NCBI RefSeq assembly: GCF_000252445.1
Contig: NC_017790.1
Span: 363,001 to 427,000, forward strand
Reading direction: 5' to 3'
DNA from: Deinococcus gobiensis I-0
Lineage (GTDB): Bacteria > Deinococcota > Deinococci > Deinococcales > Deinococcaceae
DNA: 64,000 nt
In this document: positions 1 through 11,076 of the stretch, piece by piece
Position numbering within the stretch: the first letter of the stretch is position 1
How the letters are laid out: every line of letters begins with the position of its first letter
Program-made: the position numbers and the translations under genes
Notes under the pieces: generated by a model
What the model was told of the DNA's origin: nothing
The model's input: only the letters and a program-made list of their open reading frames with translations
The model's database searches: none

Positions 1-1151
1 GCCTTGGCGTCGGCGCCCAGGCGCATGACCAGCACGCGCGAACGCATCCGCTCGCCGCTGGCGTCGAAGGCCACGGGGCCGGAGACGCTGTCGCACAGCA
101 GGGCGCTCTTGTTCACGCAGGCGGCGAAGTTCACCTTGCGCACGGCGTCGCTCACCTGGGCGCGGGTGGGCAGGGCGCCGCCGGCCTTCAGGGTGGTGTT
201 CATGGCGCTCAGCAGCGCGTTGGTGGCGTCGTAGGCCATCATCGCGACGCCGCTGGGGGCCGTCTTGTACTTGGCCTGGTACTGGCGGGCGAAGACCTCG
301 CTGCCCGAGTAGGCGCTCACGGGGCCGAAGCCGGTCGAGTACACCACGCCGGTCGCGCTGCCGCCCGCGCGCTGGGCGAAGCTGGGCGAGTCGAGGCCGT
401 CGCCGCCCATGAACACGGCCTTGACGCCCGCCGCGCGCAGCGCCTTGACGAGCGCCGAGCCGATGTCGTCGGTGCCGCCGTAGTACACGACGTCGGGGGC
501 CGCCTCGCTGACCTTCTTGACGGCCGCCGCGATGCCCGCCGGGTCGGACGCGCCCGCGTAGCCGCTCAGGGCGATGTTGCGGCGCTTGAGGTTGGCCTGG
601 AGGGTCGTCGCCAGTCCGTTGCCGTAGGCGGTGTTGTCGGAGATCACGAAGACGTTCTTGGCCCCGACCTCTTCTTGCAGGTAGGTCGCGGCGGCTACCG
701 CCTGCGCGCGGTCGGGGGCGACGACGCGGCTGAAGGAGTTCCAGTCGTGGCCCGTCAGGGCGTCGTTGGTGCTCGCGGGCGAGACGCTCGCCAGCCGCGC
801 CGGCTCGAAGGCCTGGGCCAGCACGTTCGAGACGCTGGAGTTCAGGGCCCCGACCACGCCCACGATGCTGTTGTCGGCCAGGATGTCACGGGCGATGCTG
901 CCCGCGCGGGTCGCCGAGGCCTGGTCGTCGAAGGGGGCCAGCACGAGGTCGTAGCCCTGCGACTTGAAGGTGCGGACCTTCGCCTCGATGGCCAGTTCGG
1001 CGCCGCGCCGCACTTCGGTCCCGATGGGCGCGAGGCTGCCCGACAGCGGGCTGACCGTGGCCACCTTGATGGTCGCTGCCTGCGCCGCGCCCGGCAGCAG
1101 GGCAAGGGTCAGAAGGGTCAGGACGGTACGGGCAGGGGTCGGCTTGGGCAT
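1..1151 (-). CDS. ABC transporter substrate-binding protein, branched-chain amino-acid type (partial)
   Basis: Periplasmic ligand-binding component of a LivJ/LivK-type importer; the 3' end lies beyond the window edge. The minus-strand translation begins [20 protein letters not shown], a Sec-type signal peptide ending near AQA. It continues into [17 protein letters not shown], the usual first beta strand of type I periplasmic binding folds. Later segments ([32 protein letters not shown]) match the same fold. The ATG at 1151 is chosen because it opens the signal peptide; a TATAGG element lies 7 nt upstream, so the mRNA may be leaderless. The ligand cannot be read from sequence; branched-chain amino acids are only the family default. 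No permease or ATPase is visible inside the window. Confidence 0.85.
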   Translation of the reverse strand, partial: MPKPTPARTVLTLLTLALLPGAAQAATIKVATVSPLSGSLAPIGTEVRRGAELAIEAKVRTFKSQGYDLVLAPFDDQASATRAGSIARDILADNSIVGVVGALNSSVSNVLAQAFEPARLASVSPASTNDALTGHDWNSFSRVVAPDRAQAVAAATYLQEEVGAKNVFVISDNTAYGNGLATTLQANLKRRNIALSGYAGASDPAGIAAAVKKVSEAAPDVVYYGGTDDIGSALVKALRAAGVKAVFMGGDGLDSPSFAQRAGGSATGVVYSTGFGPVSAYSGSEVFARQYQAKYKTAPSGVAMMAYDATNALLSAMNTTLKAGGALPTRAQVSDAVRKVNFAACVNKSALLCDSVSGPVAFDASGERMRSRVLVMRLGADAK

Positions 1152-1406
1152 GACCGACCCTATAGAGAACGCCTCCACGCAAGTCTTACGCCTCCTCCTT
1201 AAAGAAAAGGCGTGCCGGGAGGTGCTCCGGGGCGCAGCTGCCCCTGGGGCGACGGGATTGTGTAGGCAGCATAACCCCTGCTTTTCGGGTGCGGGACGCA
1301 GATGCGGCGAATCTGACGGAGGACCGCCGCCGCGCAGTCAGAAGGCTGTCATTCTCCGGCCCGTACCGGACAGGGCCACGCCCCTAGCATTCCTGAGCCG
1401 GGCGTG

Positions 1407-1423
1407 TTATGTTATTTACATAA
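1407..1423. promoter_or_regulatory. Radiation/desiccation response motif (RDRM) at ddrB
   Basis: A 17-bp near-palindrome TTATGTTATTTACATAA with arms TTATG and CATAA. It fits the known Deinococcus RDRM, the binding site of the DdrO repressor that the metalloprotease IrrE/PprI cleaves after DNA damage. It ends 12 nt before the ddrB start and its right arm runs straight into the Shine-Dalgarno AAGGAGG (1422-1428), so bound DdrO should block the promoter or the start of transcription. No second copy was seen in the window. Confidence 0.9.
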
Positions 1424-1435
1424 GGAGGCCGCTTC

Positions 1436-2020
<585 letters not shown>

Positions 2021-2117
2021 GCGCCGGTCGCCGCACGCCGACCCGCTGACCCGGGCCGGGCCCTAGCCCGGATGCTCCGCCGCCGTGCCCGGTTCCGGGC
2101 CGGCGGCGCAGGGCGGC

Positions 2118-2573
2118 TCAGCCCAGGTCGCGGCGGCCCAGCTCCGCGATCACGCCGCGCACGTCGGCGGGCTGCCAGCCCTCGGGCTTGAGCTGTTTGC
2201 CGTCGGCGCGGCGCGGACCGCTGGCCTTGCTCAGGTTGGCACGGTGGACCTCGGCCAGCACGGCGTCGGCGTCGATGCCCAGCAGGTCCAGCGCGCCGTA
2301 GGTCACGTACAGCAGGTCGGTCAGCTCGTGCGCCAGTGGGGTCAGGTCACCCGGCGGCACGGCCTCGCCCGCCCCGATCCGTTCTGCGAGGGCCGCGAAT
2401 TCGGCCTCGGTTTCGGCATATTCCTCGGAGATCAGGGTGCGGCGCAGCGCCAGCACGTCGGCGGTGGGCACGGCCGGGCGCGTGGGTGGCGTCAGGCCGA
2501 TGGCGCGGTGAAATTCGCGCAGACGCTCGGCGTTCGTGGGTCGGAGGGGAGGGGGAGGGGAGGGGGGGGTCAT
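2118..2573 (-). CDS. MazG-like all-alpha NTP pyrophosphohydrolase
   Basis: A 151-residue protein of the MazG/PRA-PH superfamily, which hydrolyses nucleoside triphosphates to monophosphate and pyrophosphate (house-cleaning or nucleotide metabolism). The metal-binding pattern is visible: EEYAETEAEF (ExxxE-type, about residues 50-59) and HELTDLLYVTYG (ExxD, about residues 85-96), followed by LGIDADAVLAEVHRANLSK, a typical end for this family. The C-terminus KPEGWQPADVRGVIAEL is also family-like. The start ATG 2573 sits 6 nt downstream of TAGCAT, so the transcript is probably leaderless. It diverges from the small gene at 2636. Substrate unknown. Confidence 0.8.
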   Translation of the reverse strand: MTPPSPPPPLRPTNAERLREFHRAIGLTPPTRPAVPTADVLALRRTLISEEYAETEAEFAALAERIGAGEAVPPGDLTPLAHELTDLLYVTYGALDLLGIDADAVLAEVHRANLSKASGPRRADGKQLKPEGWQPADVRGVIAELGRRDLG

Positions 2574-2579
2574 GCCCCG

Positions 2580-2629
2580 ATGCTACCGCCGCCTCCGGCC
2601 CCCACATCCGGCCTCCGCAGGAGTACGCT
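2580..2629. promoter_or_regulatory. Divergent pair of leaderless promoters
   Basis: Two -10 elements face outward across 50 bp. TAGCAT (2580-2585, minus strand) lies exactly 6 nt before the MazG-like ATG at 2573, and TACGCT (2624-2629, plus strand) lies exactly 6 nt before the ATG at 2636. Neither start has a convincing Shine-Dalgarno sequence. The symmetry supports both chosen start codons. Confidence 0.6.
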
Positions 2630-2635
2630 GGCCGC

Positions 2636-2815
2636 ATGACCCGACCCGAGGATCAGGCAGGCCCGGACACCCCGGCGCACGGCGAAGTGCTCATCAGCGG
2701 TCTGGACACCGGGCCGGACGCGGCCACGCGCGAGAACCTCAGTCCCACCCAGCGCCGCGTGCGCCTGGAAGAGCAGCGGCATCCCGAACACGAACCCGAG
2801 GACGAGGACGGCTGA
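2636..2815 (+). CDS. Small hydrophilic protein of unknown function
   Basis: A 59-residue, highly charged product (starts MTRPEDQAG, contains NLSPTQRRVRLEEQRH, ends EPEDEDG). No domain, signal peptide or membrane segment is visible, and I do not recognise the family. The acidic tail and lack of hydrophobic core suggest a mostly disordered protein. Support for a real gene is the TACGCT element 6 nt before the ATG, the same leaderless layout seen at several certain genes here, and the divergent partner at 2573. A hairpin follows at 2866. Confidence 0.5.
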   Translation: MTRPEDQAGPDTPAHGEVLISGLDTGPDAATRENLSPTQRRVRLEEQRHPEHEPEDEDG

Positions 2816-2865
2816 GCCGGGTCAGGGCGGACCACGGCCGCTTGTGACCAGCAGAGAGCAAAACG

Positions 2866-2895
2866 GACAGGCACCCCGCGGCTAGGGTGCCTGTC
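2866..2895 (-). terminator. Perfect 11-bp hairpin, possible terminator
   Basis: GACAGGCACCC (2866-2876) pairs perfectly with GGGTGCCTGTC (2885-2895) around an 8-nt loop. Read on the minus strand it is followed within a few bases by TTTT, so it could end a minus-strand transcript coming from the structured element at 2911-2990. Read on the plus strand it would follow the small gene at 2636, but no T-run is present there. Confidence 0.45.
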
Positions 2896-2910
2896 TGTAT
2901 ATGCCTGATG

Positions 2911-2990
2911 TGGGGGTGGGTGCGGGCTTCGAACCCAGCGGCGGCCTGGAACCGCCCACCTCGCGCGCCCGTTGAATCAAGAGGTGGGCG
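2911..2990 (-). other. Structured, tRNA-like element of unknown function
   Basis: On the minus strand the 3' part reads as a T-arm (GGG-TTCGAAG-CCC, plus-strand 2924-2936), then seven bases, one base and CCA, as at a tRNA 3' end. Upstream is GGCGG-TTCCAGG-CCGCC, which has the form of an anticodon arm with U33 and CCA at the anticodon position. Before that, a 10-bp inverted repeat (2953-2962 with 2981-2990) closes an 18-nt loop. A 5' acceptor strand at the right distance is missing, so it is not a normal tRNA. It could be a decayed tRNA, a Y-RNA-like RNA with a tRNA-mimic module, or chance. The gap 2816-3162 otherwise holds only the hairpin at 2866 and the psuK promoter. Confidence 0.3.
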
Positions 2991-3127
2991 TCTCCCTCCG
3001 GCTCCTGCCCCGCCGTCTTCTCGCTGGGCAGGCCTGCTAAGCCGTTGACTATTCTGCCCCAGACAGATTGGCCGCACATGTGCCGAACGTGCAGACGCCT
3101 TAAGCAAGATGGCGGATTCCCAGTCTC

Positions 3128-3156
3128 TTTATTAAAATAAATATCTTTGCTAGAAT
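3128..3156 (+). promoter_or_regulatory. psuK promoter with overlapping dyad
   Basis: TAGAAT (3151-3156) lies 6 nt before the psuK ATG, giving a leaderless layout. Seventeen nt further upstream, where the -35 box should be, is the perfect dyad TTTATT-AA-AATAAA (3128-3141) in an otherwise GC-rich region. That is a good place for a repressor; the HTH domain fused to PsuK is an obvious but unproven candidate. Confidence 0.5.
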
Positions 3157-3162
3157 AAATCC

Positions 3163-4344
3163 ATGTCCCTGACCGCGCGTGAACAGCAAGTGCTGGACCT
3201 GATCCGGGAGGCGCCCCTGAGTTCGCCCGAGGACCTCGCGCGGCGGCTGGGCATCTCGCGGGCAGCGGTCAACGTCTACGTGGGTCACCTGACGCGCAAG
3301 GGCGCGCTGCTGGGGCGCGGTTACCTGCTGCCCCCGGCGCGCACGGGGGTGGTGGTGGTCGGCGGCGCGAACCTGGACATCAAGGCGCGCATCACGGGCG
3401 AGGTCATCGGCGCGACGAGCAATCCCGGCCGCGCCTCGCAGGCCCCCGGCGGCGTGGCGCGCAACGTCGCCGAGAACCTCGCCCGTCTGGGGGCCGACAC
3501 GCGCCTGATCACGGCGGTCGGCCAGGACCCGGTGGGTGACCTGCTGCTGGAGCGCACGGCGGCGGCGGGGGTGGACGTGGGGCCGGCGCTGCTCTCGCCC
3601 CACTGCGCCACCGGGACCTACACGGCGGTGCTGGACGCGGCCGGCGAACTGGTGATCGCGGTCGCGGCGATGGACGTGACCGACGAACTCACGCCCGAAG
3701 TGCTGCGCGCACGCCGGGGCGTGCTGGCCGGCGCGGGCTGGATCGTGGCCGACGGCAACCTGAGTGCGGAGGCCCTGGCGCAGCTGCTGACCCTGGCTGC
3801 CGGCAACAGCACGCCGGTCGTGTTCGAGCCGGTCAGCGTGCCCAAGGCGGCGCGGCTGCGCCCGGCCCTGCTCGCCGGCCCGGTGCCCTACGCCGTGACC
3901 CCCAACCTCGGGGAACTCGGGGCGCTCGTGGGGCGCGACGTCGCGGACGAGGACGGGGCCATCGCCGGGGCGGCGGCCGAGCTGCACGCCCTGGGCCTCA
4001 CGCTGGTCTGGGTGCGCCGGGGCCGCCGGGGCAGCCTGCTCTCGGAGGCGGGGGTGGACGGCGGCGCGCCCGGTGTCCAGACCTTCCCGGCCCTGCCGGC
4101 GCGGGTGGTGGACGTGACCGGAGCGGGCGACGCGATGCTCGCCGCCTTCCTGGCCGCCCTCGCCGGTGGTCTGGGCGCCGCCGAGGCGGCCCGCCACGGC
4201 CACGCCGCCGCCGCCCTGACCATCGAGAGCAGCCATACCGTCCTTCCGACCCTGTCCCCCGCCGCCATCCGCGCGCGTCTCGTGCCCCCGCCTGGCGTCC
4301 CTGCCCCTGCCCCCCAGACCCCCCCTCAAGGAGACCTGTCATGA
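3163..4344 (+). CDS. psuK: Pseudouridine kinase with N-terminal winged helix
   Basis: PfkB-family kinase predicted to phosphorylate pseudouridine to pseudouridine 5'-phosphate, feeding PsuG. Residues 1-55 form a MarR/Lrp-like winged helix (QQVLDLIREAPLSSPEDLAR, RLGISRAAVNVYVGHL), and residues 60-375 are the ribokinase fold. The fold opens VVVVGGANLDIKARI and has the substrate loop NPGRASQAPGGVARNVAENL and the catalytic signature DVTGAGDAMLAAFLA (anion hole and Asp base). The same HTH-kinase fusion is known in other PsuK proteins. It overlaps psuG by 4 nt (ATGA), so the two are translationally coupled. The tail after about residue 378 is Pro-rich and probably disordered. The start follows TAGAAT by 6 nt. 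Confidence 0.9.
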   Translation: MSLTAREQQVLDLIREAPLSSPEDLARRLGISRAAVNVYVGHLTRKGALLGRGYLLPPARTGVVVVGGANLDIKARITGEVIGATSNPGRASQAPGGVARNVAENLARLGADTRLITAVGQDPVGDLLLERTAAAGVDVGPALLSPHCATGTYTAVLDAAGELVIAVAAMDVTDELTPEVLRARRGVLAGAGWIVADGNLSAEALAQLLTLAAGNSTPVVFEPVSVPKAARLRPALLAGPVPYAVTPNLGELGALVGRDVADEDGAIAGAAAELHALGLTLVWVRRGRRGSLLSEAGVDGGAPGVQTFPALPARVVDVTGAGDAMLAAFLAALAGGLGAAEAARHGHAAAALTIESSHTVLPTLSPAAIRARLVPPPGVPAPAPQTPPQGDLS

Positions 4345-5279
4345 CCCTGAAGACGAACATGCCCGCCCACGACCTGATCGACCTGCACCCCGAAGTCGCC
4401 GAGGCGCTCAGCGCCGGGCGGCCGGTGGTGGCGCTGGAAAGCACCATCATCAGCCACGGCATGCCCTTTCCGCAGAACGTCGAGATGGCGCGCGGGGTCG
4501 AGGACGTGGTGCGCGAGAACGGCGCTACGCCCGCGACCATCGCCGTGCTGGGCGGTCGCCTGAAGGTGGGCCTGAGCCCCGACGAACTGCACCTGCTCGC
4601 CACCGACAAGAACGTGCAGAAGATCAGCACGCGTGACCTGCCGGTGACCGTGGCCCTCGGGCAGCACGGCGCGACCACCGTCGCCTCGACCATGCGGATT
4701 GCGGCGCTGGCGGGCATCCGGGTCTTCGCGACGGGCGGCACGGGCGGCGTCCACCGGGGCGCGGGCGAGACGATGGACATCAGCGCCGACCTGCTGGAAC
4801 TGGCCCGCACCGACGTGTGCGTGGTGAGCGCCGGGGTCAAGAGCATCCTGGACATCGGCCTGACCCTGGAGGTCCTGGAGACCCAGGGCGTGCCGGCCAT
4901 CACGCTGGGCAGCGAGGAGTTCCCGGCCTTCTACTCGCGCCGCAGCGGCTTCAAGTCGCCCCTGAGCGTGGGCAGCGAGGCCGAGGTCGCCCGCGTGCTC
5001 CGGGCCAAGTGGGCGCTGGGCCTCGCGGGCGGCGTGATGCTCGCCAACCCCATCCCCGAGGCCGACGAGATTCCGGCCGCCGACATGGCCCCCAACATCG
5101 AGCGCGCCCTGGCCGACATGGACGCCCTGGGCCTGACCGGCAAGGACACCACCCCCTACCTGCTGGGCCGCATCGTGGAGATCACCGGGGGCCGCAGCCT
5201 GGCGACCAACATCGCCCTGGTGCGCCACAACGCCGCCGTGGCCGCCCGCGTGGCCGCCGAGTACGCCGCCCTGGCCTGA
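4341..5279 (+). CDS. psuG: Pseudouridine-5'-phosphate glycosidase
   Basis: Cleaves the C-C glycosidic bond of pseudouridine 5'-phosphate to uracil and ribose 5-phosphate. The 312-residue length is normal. Family segments are all present: VALESTIISHGMPFPQNVEM (Glu is the catalytic acid), TPATIAVLGGRLKVGL, KISTRDLPVTVALG, TTVASTMRIAALAGIRVFAT, GGTGGVHRGAGETMDISADL (which carries a conserved motif near the active site), VVSAGVKSILDIGLTLE and MLANPIPEADEIP. ATG 4341 overlaps the psuK stop in an ATGA junction, with AAGGAG a few nt upstream inside the psuK end. The kinase-glycosidase pair forms a complete pseudouridine catabolic unit. A strong hairpin follows at 5289. Confidence 0.95.
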   Translation: MTLKTNMPAHDLIDLHPEVAEALSAGRPVVALESTIISHGMPFPQNVEMARGVEDVVRENGATPATIAVLGGRLKVGLSPDELHLLATDKNVQKISTRDLPVTVALGQHGATTVASTMRIAALAGIRVFATGGTGGVHRGAGETMDISADLLELARTDVCVVSAGVKSILDIGLTLEVLETQGVPAITLGSEEFPAFYSRRSGFKSPLSVGSEAEVARVLRAKWALGLAGGVMLANPIPEADEIPAADMAPNIERALADMDALGLTGKDTTPYLLGRIVEITGGRSLATNIALVRHNAAVAARVAAEYAALA

Positions 5280-5288
5280 GCCTGAGCA

Positions 5289-5330
5289 TCCGGGCCGCGC
5301 CGCTGGGGATGCCCGGCGGCGCGGCCCGGA
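5289..5330. terminator. Bidirectional hairpin between psuG and dctA
   Basis: A perfect 15-bp stem (5289-5303 with 5316-5330) closes a 12-nt loop between two convergent genes. There is no T-run on either side, as often in GC-rich Deinococcus terminators. Confidence 0.6.
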
Positions 5331-5443
5331 CGCTGTGGGCAGCGGCGGGCCCTGGTGTCCGGCTCCTCCCACCGCGAAGTGCAGCGCCGCGCCCCGCCCC
5401 GCCGGACAGGGCGGAAGCGGGGCGCGGCAGGTGGGCGCGGATG

Positions 5444-6775
5444 TCAGGCGTGCTGGGGCGCCCCGCCCAGGGGACGGCCCTCGGCGCCCTGCTCGGCGGC
5501 GACCTCGGCATTCACGGGGGGCAGCGTCTCGCCGTTCAGGATGCGGGTCAGGCGGTTCATGTCCAGCGCCTTCTCGCTGCGGGCCACGACCAGGGTCGCC
5601 ACGCCGTTGCCGATGATGTTGGTGATGGCGCGGCCCTCGCTCATGAAGCGGTCGATGCCCAGGATCAGCGCCAGGCCCGCGACCGGCACGGTACCCAAGG
5701 CGGCCAGCGTGCCCGCCAGCACCACGAAGCCCGAGCCCGTGACGCCGGCCGCGCCCTTGCTGGTCAGCAGCAGGATGCCCAGCAGCGCGATCTCCTGGCC
5801 GAACGAGAGGTTGACGTTGGTGGCCTGGGCGATGAACACGGCGGCCATCGTCAGGTAGATGCTGGTGCCGTCGAGGTTGAACGAGTACCCGGTCGGCACG
5901 ACCAGCCCGACCACGCTCTTGTCGGCCCCGGCGTTTTCCAGCTTCGCCATCAGGCGGGGCAGCGCCGACTCGCTGCTCGAGGTGCCCAGCACCAGCAGCA
6001 GTTCTTCCTTGATGTAGCGCAGGAACTTGAAGATGCTGAAGCCGGCCGCGCGGCAGATCAGGCCCAGGACCACGAAGATGAACAGCGCGCAGGTGAGGTA
6101 GAAGGTGCCCATGAGCGCGGCGAGCTGTTGCAGGCTGCCCACGCCGTACTTGCCGATGGTGAAGGCCATCGCCCCGAAGGCCCCGATGGGCGCGAGTTTC
6201 ATGATGAAGCCCAGGATGTTGAAGACCAGCGTGTTCACGGCTTCGATGCCGTGCAGCACGCGCTGGCCGACCGCGCCCATGCGCAGCAGCGCGAAGCCCG
6301 AGAGCAGCGCGATGAGCAGCACCTGGAGCAGGTCACCCTCGGTGAAGGCACTGACGAAGGTCGTCGGGATGACGTGCAGGATGAAGTCCGCGACCGTCTG
6401 CTCGCCCGCCGCCTCGGTGTACTTGGTGATGGCCGAGGTGTCGAGCGCCGCCGGGTTCACGTTCATGCCGCGGCCGGGGCCGATGAGGTTCACGACCCAC
6501 AGGCCGATCAGGAGGGCCAGGGTGGTCACGATCTCGAAGTAGATCAGGGCCTTGCCGCCCACGCGCCCGATGCGCTTGGTGTCGCGCATGCTGGCGATGC
6601 CGGCCACGACCGTACAGAAGATGATCGGCCCGATCACGACCTTGATCAGCTTGATGAAGCCGTCGCCGAGCGGCTTGAGCTGTTCGCCCACCGTCGGGAA
6701 GAAGTGGCCGACCAGCACACCGAGCACGATGGCGGTCAGGACCTGCGCGTAGAGACTGCGGAACACTTTGGGCAT
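5444..6775 (-). CDS. dctA: Dicarboxylate/amino acid:cation symporter (DctA family)
   Basis: Inner-membrane transporter of the DAACS/SLC1 fold, predicted to import C4-dicarboxylates with protons or sodium. The protein starts [20 protein letters not shown] and has 443 residues, normal for DctA. Signatures include [20 protein letters not shown], the serine-rich re-entrant loop [40 protein letters not shown] and [20 protein letters not shown], which are the substrate- and cation-binding hairpins. The reading frame runs further upstream to 7036, but that part is Arg/Pro-rich and antisense to the kinase promoter, so ATG 6775 is chosen. It is divergent from a CitA/DcuS-like sensor kinase, the usual regulator of this transporter. 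Confidence 0.9.
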   Translation of the reverse strand: MPKVFRSLYAQVLTAIVLGVLVGHFFPTVGEQLKPLGDGFIKLIKVVIGPIIFCTVVAGIASMRDTKRIGRVGGKALIYFEIVTTLALLIGLWVVNLIGPGRGMNVNPAALDTSAITKYTEAAGEQTVADFILHVIPTTFVSAFTEGDLLQVLLIALLSGFALLRMGAVGQRVLHGIEAVNTLVFNILGFIMKLAPIGAFGAMAFTIGKYGVGSLQQLAALMGTFYLTCALFIFVVLGLICRAAGFSIFKFLRYIKEELLLVLGTSSSESALPRLMAKLENAGADKSVVGLVVPTGYSFNLDGTSIYLTMAAVFIAQATNVNLSFGQEIALLGILLLTSKGAAGVTGSGFVVLAGTLAALGTVPVAGLALILGIDRFMSEGRAITNIIGNGVATLVVARSEKALDMNRLTRILNGETLPPVNAEVAAEQGAEGRPLGGAPQHA

Positions 6776-7037
6776 AGGGGGCCTCCAGGGGCCAGGGCGA
6801 CGGCCCGGAACGTGGCGACGGCGCGGGGGGGGCAAGAACCTGCGGGGTAGGCTCGGCGAGTTTGGTTGGGGGTCAGTGTGTGCCCTGGGGGAGCCGCGCG
6901 CACGGCGGCGGCCGGCCCGTCCCGTCCGGGATTCTGGATTCCTGCGGCCAGGACAGCCAAAACGCCGCCGTCGCCGCCCCGGCGATTTGTGCAGCGACTG
7001 AACACAACCCCCGGCGCTGTGCCACACTGCCTCCACC

Positions 7038-8684
7038 GTGAGCCTCCGGCGTTCCCGTCCCGCCGCGCCCCGCGTGCCGGCCCTGGCGCGCGAGGTGGCG
7101 TTGCCCCATACCCCGCAGCTGCTTCAGGTGCGCTCGCGCCTCTTTCTGCTCACGCTGGGGGCCTTTCTGCTGCTGGCGCTGCCGCTGGCGGGGCTGGCGA
7201 GCGCGGCGCTGCTGCGCGGCGTCCACCAGACCTTCGCCGAGCGGGCGCTGCGCGAGTCGCGGCTCGTCGCCACCCTGCCTCCGGTGGTCGCGGCCCTGAG
7301 CGGCAACGCGGCCGAGCGTGCGGGCCTGAACACCCTGATCGGCCGCTACCGCCTCACGCTGGGCGCGGCCTACGTGGTCGTCACCGACCGCAGCACCCGC
7401 CGCCTGACCCACCCGGAGCTGGCCCGCGTCGGCGAGAAGATGGTGGGCGGCGACTTCCAGAGTTTCCTGCGCGGCCAGAGCGTCACCGAGACGGTCGAGG
7501 GCACGCTGGGGCGCTCGGTGCGGGCCAAGGTGCCGGTCTTGTCGGGGAGCGGCGAGGTGCTGGGGCTGGCGAGCGTGGGTTTTCTGCTGCCGCAGGTGCG
7601 CGACGTGTTCTGGCAGGTGATCCGCGCGGCGCTGCCGTGGTATCTAGGCGCGCTGCTGCTCGCGCTGGGGCTCGCGCGCGCCCTGGCCCGGCGCATCGGG
7701 CACGAGATGCTGAACCTGGAACCCGAGCAGATCGCCGGGGCGCTGCTGAGCTTCCGGGCGGTCCTGAATTCGCTCGACGAGGGTGTGGTGGTCGCGCGTG
7801 CGGGCCAGATCCACGTGATGAACCCGCAGGCCCGCGCGCTGCTGGGCGTGCAGTCGCCCGAACTGCCGGTGCCGCTGCCCGCGCCGCTGGTCGGCCTGCC
7901 CGACACGACCACGCCGCTGGATGTGGGGGGCAGGCCCGTGCTGGTCAGCGCGCGCGAGGTGGAGGCCGGACCGCTGACCCCGGCGGGCGCGGCCACCCAG
8001 GTCATCACGCTGCGCGACCTCGCCCGCGTGCGCGAGCTGGCCGACGAGCTGACCCAGGCGCAGCGCTACGCCGAGCTGCTGCGCGCCCAGACGCACGAGT
8101 TCACCAACCGCCTGCACACCCTGGCGGGCCTGATCCACCTGGGCGAGACGGGCGAGGCCCTGCGCCTGATCCACACCCAGGCCGGGCGGCACCAGGCCCA
8201 CGCCGGGGCGGTGGGGCGGCTGCGGCACCTGCGGCTGGCCGCCCTGCTGCTGGGCAAATACGACCGCGCCGCCGAGGTGGGGGTGCAGCTGACCCTGGAC
8301 CCGCTGTGCGCCCTGCCCGCCCAGCTGCCGACCGGCGTGCCCGAACTGCTGGAACTGGCCGCCGGCAACCTCATCGAGAACGCTTTCGAGGCGCTCGCCG
8401 GGCAGCCGGAGGCCGAGGTGCGCGTACTGATCGCCGCCGACCCCGAGGGCGTCGTGCTGGAGGTGCGCGACAATGGCCCCGGCGTGCCGCCTGAGCTGGC
8501 CGCCGTGCTGGGCGAGCGGGGGCGCAGCAGCAAGGGCCAGGGGCGGGGCGTGGGCCTGTCGCTCGTGCGGACCCGGGCCCGCGCGCTGGGCGCAGAATTG
8601 ACCTACGACCGCCCCGCCGACGAGGGGGGGCGGCCCTGGACCCGCTTCACCCTCGACCTGCCCCTGCCGGAGGAGCCGACATGA
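7038..8684 (+). CDS. CitA/DcuS-family sensor histidine kinase
   Basis: Membrane sensor for extracellular di- or tricarboxylates. Domains in order: N-terminal tail; first membrane helix about residues 33-55 ([20 protein letters not shown]); an extracytoplasmic PAS-like sensor about 56-185 ([20 protein letters not shown] is typical); second helix about 198-215; a cytoplasmic PAS about 235-335 ([20 protein letters not shown]); the dimerisation/H-box [20 protein letters not shown]; and the ATPase domain with [17 protein letters not shown] and GRGVGLSLV. The start is a GTG at 7038. Its position divergent from dctA and upstream of a CitB-like regulator indicates control of dicarboxylate uptake. Confidence 0.88.
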   Translation: MSLRRSRPAAPRVPALAREVALPHTPQLLQVRSRLFLLTLGAFLLLALPLAGLASAALLRGVHQTFAERALRESRLVATLPPVVAALSGNAAERAGLNTLIGRYRLTLGAAYVVVTDRSTRRLTHPELARVGEKMVGGDFQSFLRGQSVTETVEGTLGRSVRAKVPVLSGSGEVLGLASVGFLLPQVRDVFWQVIRAALPWYLGALLLALGLARALARRIGHEMLNLEPEQIAGALLSFRAVLNSLDEGVVVARAGQIHVMNPQARALLGVQSPELPVPLPAPLVGLPDTTTPLDVGGRPVLVSAREVEAGPLTPAGAATQVITLRDLARVRELADELTQAQRYAELLRAQTHEFTNRLHTLAGLIHLGETGEALRLIHTQAGRHQAHAGAVGRLRHLRLAALLLGKYDRAAEVGVQLTLDPLCALPAQLPTGVPELLELAAGNLIENAFEALAGQPEAEVRVLIAADPEGVVLEVRDNGPGVPPELAAVLGERGRSSKGQGRGVGLSLVRTRARALGAELTYDRPADEGGRPWTRFTLDLPLPEEPT

Positions 8685-8766
8685 GCCGCGCCGCCACCTT
8701 TCCCCTGTCCCGCCGTCCCGCCGTCCCGCGCCCCCCCTCCGGGGGCGCCCTGCCCCCGGAGGCCCG

Positions 8767-8770
<4 letters not shown>
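8681..8770 (+). CDS. 29-codon bridging ORF between kinase and regulator
   Basis: ATG 8681 overlaps the kinase stop (ATGA), and the TGA ending this ORF at 8768-8770 overlaps the regulator's GTG start (GTGA). The peptide starts [13 protein letters not shown] and is Pro/Arg-rich with no recognisable domain. It fills exactly the 82-nt gap between the two genes, so its likely role is to carry terminating ribosomes from the kinase to the regulator rather than to make a functional product. Chance cannot be excluded. Confidence 0.3.
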
Positions 8771-9423
<653 letters not shown>

Positions 9424-9517
9424 GCGCCCAGCGTCCCGGGGGCAGGGAGGCAGGTGTTCCCGCCTGGGGAACGTCCCCCAATCCGACTGGGAGGCGGGTG
9501 GTACGCTCAGGGGCGTT

Positions 9518-10924
<1,407 letters not shown>

Positions 10925-10932
10925 AGCGAAGG

Positions 10933-10967
10933 CCGGAGGCTTCCGGAAACGGTGCGGAAGCCTCCGG
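10933..10967 (+). terminator. Hairpin after lpdA
   Basis: A perfect 13-bp stem (CCGGAGGCTTCCG at 10933-10945 with 10955-10967) and a 9-nt loop start 9 nt after the lpdA stop. No T-run follows. Convergent with the CobW-family gene at 11077. Confidence 0.6.
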
Positions 10968-11076
10968 GCGAAACCGGGCACAGGAGCTCGGCGCCCCGCG
11001 ATCAACGGGCATCCGGCACAGTGCTGGAGGTCCGGGCGCCGGGCCATCCCCCCTGTCGGCCGAGACCCGCCCCCGG

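Noticed and set aside
2911..2990. A normal tRNA gene on the minus strand
   Set aside because: T-arm and CCA are present, but no 5' acceptor strand complementary to ACCCACC occurs at a tRNA-like distance, and the variable region would be one base. Kept only as a tRNA-like element.
4817..6850. Very long plus-strand open frame (677 codons) across psuG and dctA
   Set aside because: It is antisense to dctA, low in complexity (Arg/Gly/Gln-rich), and lacks a promoter or ribosome site. High GC keeps alternative frames open; dctA has full family motifs.
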